Below the pieces are notes generated by a model. It saw only the letters and a list, made by a program, of their open reading frames with translations. It had not been told where the DNA came from and did no database searches. Made by a program: the position numbers and the translations under genes. DNA of 12,194 bases, taken from contig JABXIP010000488.1 in NCBI GenBank assembly GCA_013373005.1, positions 1 through 12,194 on the forward strand, given 5' to 3'. Within the stretch, counting starts at the first letter, position 1, and the number at the start of each line of letters is the position of its first letter. The stretch is from Cytophagia bacterium. GTDB taxonomy: Bacteria; Bacteroidota; Bacteroidia; Cytophagales; Cyclobacteriaceae. This document shows positions 6,301 through 12,194 of the stretch, piece by piece.

Positions 6301-9300
6301 AGCTATTCGCCCCTTATTCTTATTAGGGTGTGCCGATAGGCCAATCATGGCTATTCGGGCAGCTTTGCTTGTTTGTATTCTATGCTCAATTTCCTTCTCA
6401 AGTAGTAGTGCCCAAACCGATACCTGGGGCAGAGAGTTTTATCTAAGCTTATTTCCAAACCCTGGCGCTAACCCGAAAGGCTTCCTTCACATACAGTCTC
6501 AAGAAGCAACAACAATTGAGGTGGTTTATGGTACTTCACTTCCACAAAACTATGATGTGCCTGCCAGAGGTTTAACCATTGAATTGACCGATGACTGGTT
6601 ACAAAGAATTACCGCTTCCAAAGGCAATAGCAAGAATGGAAAATCGGCTATTCATGTGACCTCTGAAACGGAGATTCAGGTAGCTATTAGTCATCATCAG
6701 GAATATAGCATGGATGCGACAACCGCCATTCCGGTAACGGCAGGAGGGCACCATTACATTGTACCTACTTATGATGGAAGCAGTCGTGCGAACATCATTA
6801 ATTCAGGTGGAAGAACTGTAGTGCGACTGATACCCAAAATAGATATTGAAGGATGGCCTGCGGGCGAAGAAAGAACCGTTTTACTAGACGAGGGAGAGGT
6901 GTATTCTGTAGCAGGAAAGGATTTATCGGGCTTTGAAATTATTGCCTCGAAGGATGAGAGTTTACTGGAATTGCCCGGTCCGCCACCACCGCCAGGTGGA
7001 GGCTTAATTGAGAATTTAGACTGCGACCCGCTTATGGTTTATGTCGGTAACGAGTTAACTACAATTGCGCCTTGCCCCGGGAGTAGTCATATGTTAGAAG
7101 CTTTGCCACCAGTGGCAGCCCAGGGTAAGGAGTATATATTTCTCCCCTTTATTGGAAGGGAAAGTCTGAACTATCGTGTGGTGGTGGTAGGTATTGAAGC
7201 TACCACTATGATGCAGTTAACTAACATGTATAACCCCTCTTTCATTGCAACAGAAACAGACACCATTAAACTTAGCGAAAGAATTCAAGCGGGTAGGTGG
7301 CCGATAGTGATAAAAACAAGCAAGCCTGTTGTGACGAGTCAGCTTGGTTTTAATCATGATGGCTGTAATACCGGTCAACCTTTGGGAACAGTTCTTGGCG
7401 GCCCAATGGCGGTGGTGCAACCTGCTTTTGATCAGGCAACGGATGAAGCGGTTGTTTATGTCAGTGAAATGCTTGGTATAGATGCCCATTATTTCAATGT
7501 GGCGATTAGAACTTCTGATGTTGGAAAGTTCAGCATGAGTCCCTCTGTTTCAGGAGTTCAGTTTCAAGACATCGGCACTACCGGGTATAGCTACGCCAGT
7601 TTTCAGGTTAACCCCAATACTCAATATACCCTCACAGCTCCCAATGGTAGGTTTTTAGTTACCGAGTATGGTCATGGTTTGGGTAGGTCATACGCCAGAA
7701 ATCCGTACCGAGAGGTTAATAATCTCAATTTTGAAATGAAAATTGAAGATGCTGCGATAGGAGAGGTTGAAGATGATGCTTGTCTTAACTCTGTACTAAC
7801 CTTCGATATTGATTTCCTTAAATCTGGTCTTTCCGATGAGTACACTAGGATTGAATGGGATTTTGGAGATGGAGAGACTTACACAGGCAAGACCTTCGAA
7901 AAGACATACGCAGAGGCGGGTATTTATAGAATCAGCTGTACGCTTTCGGCCGATGAGGATAAGTGTATTACTACCCATACACTTTATCGGGAAATTGAAG
8001 TTCATGAAATTATTGCTGATAGGATTGAAGGGCCACAGTCGCTTTGCCCGAACACGGAAGGAATTGTCTACACACTGATCAATGATGGCGGCTATATATA
8101 CGACTGGGAAGTAGAAGGAGGAACAATTGTAGGTAGTAATTCAGGAGAATCAATTACTGTAAACTGGGGAGGAATTTATGCGAATGCCAAGGTTACGGTC
8201 TATGTGAGCAATGAGTATGGTTGCTCACTGGAGCCAATCACCTTAGATGTTGTTCTGGAGCCTAGCGATCAGTTGGAGCCTGCCTTTGCCTATGGAAATG
8301 AAGAGGTTTGCTTTACCGATAGAGATTACCAGATATACTATACACCCGAAATTGATGGAGCTGTTTTCGAATGGATTATCACGGGAGGTCAGATTCTTTC
8401 AGGTCAGGGCACTCATGAAGTGGTGGTGGAGTGGTTAGAGTCTGAGGGAACTATTTATTACATACTCACCCTTGGGGATTGTTATGGGGCTTCACCCGAA
8501 CTTCAGGTGAAGGTTTATGATGAATTACTTCCCAATCTAAGCCTTACAGATGTTTTGTGCTTCGGTGCTGATGATGAAAAGGCTTCCGTAGTAACTACAG
8601 GAGGTAAGTTCCCCTATACCGTAACATGGTCAAATGGTGAAATAGGTAATTCAACCAACAATCTTGAACCAGGAGACTATACAGTTTTGATAGAAGACGA
8701 TATGGGTTGTCAGAAGGAGTTAGAGTTTACGATAGATGAACCGGCTACTCTTGAGGCGGAAGCATTTGCCAGAAAGTACTGTTTTGGGCAGGCCGATGGC
8801 GAGGTATCAGTAGTGGCTCAGGGGGGAGTTGCTCCTTACAGTTATCACCTATTCAATTCTTCGGGCACAAATAACTTCAACCTAGAGAGTACCTCTCCTA
8901 ATTTTACAGGGTTAATGGCGGGAAGGTATACACTGGTGGTATCGGATGTCAATCAATGTACCTTCAACCTTACAATAGATGTAGAGGACCCTTCTGTGCT
9001 TGAGTTGAATTTAATTTCAAATGATCCGGTATGTCCGGGAGAATCCAATGGATTTATTGCTGTGGAAGCTGTTGGTGGCATTGGCCCTTATTCTTATCAA
9101 TGGAATACCAATAATAGCGGTTCAAGATTAGAAGGTATTGGAGAAGGTGATTATACGGTTTTAGTTACGGACTCAAATGGTTGTACGGCAAACATGTCGA
9201 TTTCAAAAGCTGAGATGTTTCCAAAAATGCTTTTTCCTAATTCATTTACTCCCAACGGAGATGGTTTCAATGATTCCTTTTCTCCAATCTCTCCATGTAT

Positions 9301-9502
9301 TCCGGACTATAATATGATTATATATGATCGCTGGGGTAAAGTGGTTTTTCAAGAGCTTGAAGGAAAAGGTATTTGGGAAGGAACTAAGGATGGTGAAGAT
9401 ATGCCTGAAGGAGTCTATGCCTATTATGTGACTTATGAGAACCAAACCTCCAACGGTACTTTTACCGAGAATATTAGAGGTTATGTTCGGTTAATAAGGT
9501 GA
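6293..9502 (+). CDS. T9SS-secreted multidomain surface protein, copy 1 (IgGFc-binding-like, PKD, SprB repeats)
   Basis: This secreted protein has 1069 residues counted from TTG 6293. In order: a signal peptide ending SSSA before QTDTW (1-40); an IgGFc-binding-like region (about 41-475), with the usual opening DTWGREFYLSLFPN, DATTAIPVTAGGHHYIVP (141-158), KTSKPVVTSQ and EYGHGLGRSY; a PKD domain (about 500-572) with intact WDFGDG (522-527); two PKD-like domains (about 578-656 and 660-743); three SprB-like repeats (744-973); and a T9SS type-B sorting domain (about 980-1069) with FPNSFTPNGDGFND (981-994) and YDRWGKVVF. It should pass SecYEG, then T9SS, with the last domain cleaved or anchored outside. 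An alternative start, ATG 6347, gives a conventional 22-residue signal peptide. I prefer TTG because the next paralog aligns to it without gaps and has AAA at that ATG. A proline-rich loop sits at 229-234. Adhesion or gliding is inferred; no catalytic motif is visible. Confidence 0.9.
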   Translation: MLLAIRPLFLLGCADRPIMAIRAALLVCILCSISFSSSSAQTDTWGREFYLSLFPNPGANPKGFLHIQSQEATTIEVVYGTSLPQNYDVPARGLTIELTDDWLQRITASKGNSKNGKSAIHVTSETEIQVAISHHQEYSMDATTAIPVTAGGHHYIVPTYDGSSRANIINSGGRTVVRLIPKIDIEGWPAGEERTVLLDEGEVYSVAGKDLSGFEIIASKDESLLELPGPPPPPGGGLIENLDCDPLMVYVGNELTTIAPCPGSSHMLEALPPVAAQGKEYIFLPFIGRESLNYRVVVVGIEATTMMQLTNMYNPSFIATETDTIKLSERIQAGRWPIVIKTSKPVVTSQLGFNHDGCNTGQPLGTVLGGPMAVVQPAFDQATDEAVVYVSEMLGIDAHYFNVAIRTSDVGKFSMSPSVSGVQFQDIGTTGYSYASFQVNPNTQYTLTAPNGRFLVTEYGHGLGRSYARNPYREVNNLNFEMKIEDAAIGEVEDDACLNSVLTFDIDFLKSGLSDEYTRIEWDFGDGETYTGKTFEKTYAEAGIYRISCTLSADEDKCITTHTLYREIEVHEIIADRIEGPQSLCPNTEGIVYTLINDGGYIYDWEVEGGTIVGSNSGESITVNWGGIYANAKVTVYVSNEYGCSLEPITLDVVLEPSDQLEPAFAYGNEEVCFTDRDYQIYYTPEIDGAVFEWIITGGQILSGQGTHEVVVEWLESEGTIYYILTLGDCYGASPELQVKVYDELLPNLSLTDVLCFGADDEKASVVTTGGKFPYTVTWSNGEIGNSTNNLEPGDYTVLIEDDMGCQKELEFTIDEPATLEAEAFARKYCFGQADGEVSVVAQGGVAPYSYHLFNSSGTNNFNLESTSPNFTGLMAGRYTLVVSDVNQCTFNLTIDVEDPSVLELNLISNDPVCPGESNGFIAVEAVGGIGPYSYQWNTNNSGSRLEGIGEGDYTVLVTDSNGCTANMSISKAEMFPKMLFPNSFTPNGDGFNDSFSPISPCIPDYNMIIYDRWGKVVFQELEGKGIWEGTKDGEDMPEGVYAYYVTYENQTSNGTFTENIRGYVRLIR
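8052..8130 (+). repeat. Near-identical DNA block shared with 11406-11484
   Basis: This 79-nt stretch in the first PKD-like domain of copy 1 matches 11406-11484 of copy 2 at 75 of 79 positions by hand count. All four differences fall at third codon positions and are silent. The longest perfect run begins TACGACTGGGAAGTAGAAGG and covers about 32 nt. Flanking coding DNA of the two copies shows many more silent changes. Confidence 0.7.
8522..9211 (+). repeat. Three SprB-like repeats encoded in copy 1
   Basis: The protein segments 744-817, 818-900 and 901-973 follow one pattern: Cys about ten residues in (LCFG, YCFG, VCPG), then a G/S-rich strand, GG-x-x-PY-x-V/Y-x-W or equivalent, G-x-YT-x-L/V-V/I-x-D, and a closing G/Q-C with acidic E-P or a similar ending. 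These are the marks of SprB repeats, found in Bacteroidota adhesins used in gliding. They are diverged from one another, not exact DNA repeats. The paralog at 9611 has the matching first repeat and the start of the second before the window ends. Confidence 0.75.
9230..9499 (+). other. T9SS type-B C-terminal sorting domain (gliding-motility-associated CTD)
   Basis: Residues about 980-1069 of copy 1 carry FPNSFTPNGDGFND, MIIYDRWGKVVFQ, IWEGTKDGEDMPEGVYAYYV and a final G-YVRLIR. This is the full signature of the CHU_C/gliding-motility-associated C-terminal domain that targets proteins to the type IX secretion system. It is the best single taxonomic clue in the window. Confidence 0.92.
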
Positions 9503-9610
9503 TTGATGTTTGTTCTGTTATTGCTGGATACTATCTATCTGAAGTAGAGGGAATTAAAGTGATTCTTTTTTAAATTAATTCGTTGTTAACACAACTACTA
9601 AGATTCAACC
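9503..9610. other. Spacer between the tandem paralogs
   Basis: The 108 nt between the stop of copy 1 and the TTG of copy 2 contain no gene and no convincing terminator. There is a T-run (9565-9571) with only an AT-rich 7-bp inverted repeat around it. The last 60 nt or so align with the DNA just upstream of copy 1. The two genes may therefore be partly co-transcribed as well as separately expressed. Confidence 0.5.
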
Positions 9611-12194
9611 TTGCTACTGACTAAATCCCTTTTATTAAAACTTGGGTCTTCGAATGAGTTATTAAAACCCGTTCGAATAGTTGCTGCTATTTTCTCCTTG
9701 TTTCTACTTTTTAGTTTTTCTCTTAAGGCTCAGACCGACACTTGGGGGCATGAGTTTTACATCAGTTTGTTTCCGAATGAAGGATATGGATTACACCCTC
9801 CTGAGAATCCGAGCCCAAGAGTTTTTTTTCATTTCTATGCTCAAAAGGCTACCACAGTAGAAGTACAATATTCCAATGTAGCAAGAGAAGAATACCAACT
9901 ATCTGCGGGTGGTACTACAATAGAGGTTCCGGTAGAGTTAATTGATAAAATAACAACCACCGGAGCCAATGAAATTAGCAAATATACTTGGGCTCATGTT
10001 TACTCATTAGATAAAATACAAGTAGCATTTAGTCATAATGAGGATTATAGTTTAGATGCAACAACAGCAATGCCTGTGACTACAGCTGGTCATCACTATA
10101 TAGTGCCTGGACTTAATTATGGTAGAGTTAATATTGTCAATACTGGAGGTAGAACGATTGTGAGGATGATACCAAAGATTGGACGAGAGGGTTGGCTAGC
10201 AGGAGAGGAGCGTGCATTTCTTTTAGAAGAGGGAGAGGTGTTTAGTTTCAATGACCATTATCCATCGGGAATGGAAATAATTGCCTCCAAAGATGACAGC
10301 GTTTTGGATTTGCCAGGCCCACCGCCACCACCAGGGCAGAATATTATAACTGGGCTGGATTGTGATCCTTTAATTGTCTATGTAGGTATTGGAAGGTTGG
10401 GTATAGGTATCTGTTCTGAGCCTGTTCCTTTCAGTTATATGGTTGAGTCATTGGCTCCTGTTTCAACTGTTGGAACAGAATACATGGTGGTGCCATTTAT
10501 TGGAAGAAGAATGACTCACCATAGGTTTAGAGTTGTCAGTTTAGCTGATAATGCAAAAATTGAAATCACTACAAGGTATTCTGATAGGTTCCATAATATC
10601 ACAAGAGATACACTTCAAAAAGGAGAAACACTTATAATAAACTCTAGATGGCCAGCAGTGATAAAATCCGATATGCCGGTTGAAGTGGCTCAATATGGTT
10701 ATTCTGGGGACGGATGTAATGCTTCTGGATCAATGGATAGCTTTAGTGGTGGCCCGATGCAGATAAATCAGTCTTCATTTCAGCAGGGGATAGAGAAAAC
10801 TAAAATCTATGTACATGAAATTCTGGATATAGACTCCTATTATCTGAATGTAATGATACACAATGAAGATGTTGACAAATTCTCTATCAGCCCGCCTGTT
10901 TCTGGTATAGAGTTCAAAAAGCTGGTAGAAACAGGTTATAGTTATGCTAGCTTTCAGGTGGCTCCCAACGCAGAATATACTCTAGAAGCGCCAGGAGGAG
11001 AATTTTTGGTGACTGAGCATGGCCATGGGCCTGGGGCTTCTTATGGTAGAAACCCATACCGCGAGATCAATAACCTTAGTTTTGAAATGGTAGTTGAAGA
11101 CGACAGTTCTGGGGTGGTAAAAGAAGACATTTGTATCAATGACCATCTTTCTTTCGATGTTGACTTTCTTAAACCGGGCCTCTCAGATGAATACAATAAG
11201 ATTGAATGGGAAGTAAATGAAAGTGGAGAAATACATGAAGGAAAAACCTTTGATATGACTTTCACGGAGGCTGGGCTATATCGGATTAGCTGCACCCTTT
11301 CTACTGAACAAGATAAGTGTATTACAATTCATACGCTTTATAGAGAAATTGAAGTGCATGAGATAATTGCAGAAAGAATAGAAGGACCTGTTTCCTTATG
11401 TCCGTACACGGAAGGAATTGTCTACACACTCATCAATGATGGTGGTTATATCTACGACTGGGAAGTAGAAGGAGGAACAATTGTTGGAAGTGCCAGTGAT
11501 GAGTCAATCACGGTTAATTGGGGAGAAATTCAAGATGAGACAAAGGTTACGGTTTATGTAAGTAATGAATATGGATGTACCATTGAACCCATCTCTTTAG
11601 ATGTAACCTTAGAGCCAAATGACCAATTAGAGCCTGCAGTAGCTTATGGAAATGAAGAGGTTTGTTATACCGATAGGGATTATCAGATTTATTATACCCC
11701 AGATATAATGGGGGCAGAGTTTGAATGGATAGTTGATGGGGGGCACGTGGTTTCTGGTCAGGGGTCACATGAAGTAGTTGTTGAGTGGACAGAACAACAA
11801 GGTTCAATCTATTACATTCTTACCCTTGGAGATTGCTATGGAGCTTCACCAGAACTTCAGGTAAAAGTTTATGATGAACTACTTCCGGTTGTGTCAGCAA
11901 TAGATGTTCAATGTAATGATAATGGAGATGGTCAAGCCTCTATTAATATAACTGGAGGCAAATTTCCCTTTAATGTGACGTGGTCTAATGGAGAAACGGG
12001 TAATTCGGTAGCCGATCTTGAGCCTGGGGATTATACCGTTTTGGTTGAAGATGATCTGGGTTGTCAGAAAGAAGTTGGGTTTACCATTGATCAGCCCCCT
12101 CCAATGCGGGTCGAGGCCTTCCCCAGAAAGTATTGTCATGACCAGCCCGATGGAGAGTTATCTATCATTGCTTTAGGAGGTGTAGCTCCCTATA
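9611..12194 (+). CDS. Multidomain surface protein, copy 2, tandem paralog, 3' end beyond the window
   Basis: This open frame runs from TTG 9611 to the last base (861 residues visible, no stop). A TAA at 9599 closes it upstream, and no ATG precedes the signal peptide, so TTG 9611 is the only sensible start. Residues 1-40 form a long signal peptide ending SLKA before QTDTW, the same position as in copy 1. Then follow an IgGFc-binding-like region (about 41-485, with DATTAMPVTTAGHHYIVP and EHGHGPGASY), a PKD-derived domain (about 512-584), two PKD-like domains (about 590-668 and 672-755), one SprB-like repeat (about 757-829) and part of a second. Similarity to copy 1 is modest in the N-terminal half and high in the PKD-like domains. 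The PKD signature is lost: WDFGDG in copy 1 reads WEVNES here (533-538). A T9SS sorting domain is expected downstream but not seen. Secretion is likely; adhesion is inferred from architecture. Confidence 0.88.
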   Translation, partial: MLLTKSLLLKLGSSNELLKPVRIVAAIFSLFLLFSFSLKAQTDTWGHEFYISLFPNEGYGLHPPENPSPRVFFHFYAQKATTVEVQYSNVAREEYQLSAGGTTIEVPVELIDKITTTGANEISKYTWAHVYSLDKIQVAFSHNEDYSLDATTAMPVTTAGHHYIVPGLNYGRVNIVNTGGRTIVRMIPKIGREGWLAGEERAFLLEEGEVFSFNDHYPSGMEIIASKDDSVLDLPGPPPPPGQNIITGLDCDPLIVYVGIGRLGIGICSEPVPFSYMVESLAPVSTVGTEYMVVPFIGRRMTHHRFRVVSLADNAKIEITTRYSDRFHNITRDTLQKGETLIINSRWPAVIKSDMPVEVAQYGYSGDGCNASGSMDSFSGGPMQINQSSFQQGIEKTKIYVHEILDIDSYYLNVMIHNEDVDKFSISPPVSGIEFKKLVETGYSYASFQVAPNAEYTLEAPGGEFLVTEHGHGPGASYGRNPYREINNLSFEMVVEDDSSGVVKEDICINDHLSFDVDFLKPGLSDEYNKIEWEVNESGEIHEGKTFDMTFTEAGLYRISCTLSTEQDKCITIHTLYREIEVHEIIAERIEGPVSLCPYTEGIVYTLINDGGYIYDWEVEGGTIVGSASDESITVNWGEIQDETKVTVYVSNEYGCTIEPISLDVTLEPNDQLEPAVAYGNEEVCYTDRDYQIYYTPDIMGAEFEWIVDGGHVVSGQGSHEVVVEWTEQQGSIYYILTLGDCYGASPELQVKVYDELLPVVSAIDVQCNDNGDGQASINITGGKFPFNVTWSNGETGNSVADLEPGDYTVLVEDDLGCQKEVGFTIDQPPPMRVEAFPRKYCHDQPDGELSIIALGGVAPY
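11406..11484 (+). repeat. Partner of the near-identical block at 8052-8130
   Basis: This is the copy 2 member of the 79-nt pair. It encodes the same peptide as copy 1, from the TEGIVYTL region through EVEGGTIVG, with only silent substitutions in the block. Confidence 0.7.

Noticed and set aside
7217..9445. Short open frames on either strand inside surface-protein copy 1
   Set aside because: The 1069-residue frame with continuous domain signatures explains this DNA; the short frames carry no signal or domain pattern.
9551..9581. Inverted repeat GAATTAA/TTAATTC with a T-run, considered as a terminator of copy 1
   Set aside because: The stem is only 7 AT pairs with a 17-nt loop, and the T-run lies inside the loop, so it is too weak to be called a terminator.
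9582..9595. Small palindrome GTTGT-TAAC-ACAAC considered as an operator before copy 2
   Set aside because: The corresponding block before copy 1 is not palindromic, so symmetry is not conserved and may be chance.
11041..12139. - strand open frames at 11041-11295, 11547-11807 and 11894-12139
   Set aside because: They lie opposite the open frame of copy 2, which is intact through the window end and clearly homologous to copy 1.
1..12194. tRNA or rRNA genes, CRISPR arrays, insertion sequences, integrase sites
   Set aside because: I saw no cloverleaf-like sequence, regular short repeat-spacer pattern, transposase or terminal inverted repeats; the only repeats found are the paralog-derived ones listed.

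Overview
The window reads as chromosomal DNA of a gliding-type Bacteroidota, most likely a marine member of the Cytophagales or a related order. The main evidence is a complete T9SS type-B (gliding-motility-associated, CHU_C-like) C-terminal domain at the end of the gene at 6293-9502. SprB-like and PKD-like repeats, a DUF4251-type lipid-free exported protein and a Bacteroidota-style -7 box (TAnnTTTG) upstream of the pyrophosphatase gene agree with this. The genus cannot be fixed from this sequence alone.

Layout. (1) 1-381: C-terminal end of a MacB/FtsX-type ABC transporter permease, + strand, cut by the window edge. (2) 447-1028: small exported DUF4251-like protein, + strand. (3) 1049-1085: strong bidirectional terminator between convergent genes. 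(4) 1103-3349, - strand: membrane pyrophosphatase HppA, K+-dependent by sequence, with an unusual Glu in predicted TM5. (5) 3525-4587, - strand: a two-gene pterin operon, a 6-pyruvoyltetrahydropterin synthase/QueD homolog followed by GTP cyclohydrolase I, overlapping by 38 nt and ending in a terminator at 3473-3495. (6) 4665-6173, + strand: CrtI/CrtISO-like FAD oxidoreductase with no usable ATG. (7) 6293-9502 and 9611 to beyond the end, + strand: two tandem paralogous secreted multidomain proteins. Each has a signal peptide, an IgGFc-binding-like N-terminal region, a PKD or PKD-derived domain, two PKD-like domains and SprB-like repeats. The first ends in a T9SS sorting domain. The second is still open at base 12194, so its end and sorting signal are not visible.

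How the genes work together. The two pterin enzymes catalyse consecutive steps from GTP: FolE makes dihydroneopterin triphosphate and the QueD/PTPS homolog consumes it. The Zn/Cys motif of the latter is of the CX5HGH type found in eukaryotic PTPS, so a tetrahydrobiopterin-like product is as plausible as the queuosine precursor. HppA is an autonomous ion pump powered by pyrophosphate. The tandem surface proteins are probably exported by SecYEG and then T9SS and attached outside the cell, where the repeats could serve adhesion or gliding; that role is inferred from family architecture.

Most notable signals. The two surface-protein genes align without gaps from about 30 nt upstream of a shared TTG codon through the signal peptide. 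The obvious ATG of the first copy is AAA in the second, so TTG initiation is likely for both. A 79-nt stretch of near-identity with only silent differences sits inside otherwise well-diverged copies. The second copy has lost the WDFGDG signature of its PKD domain.
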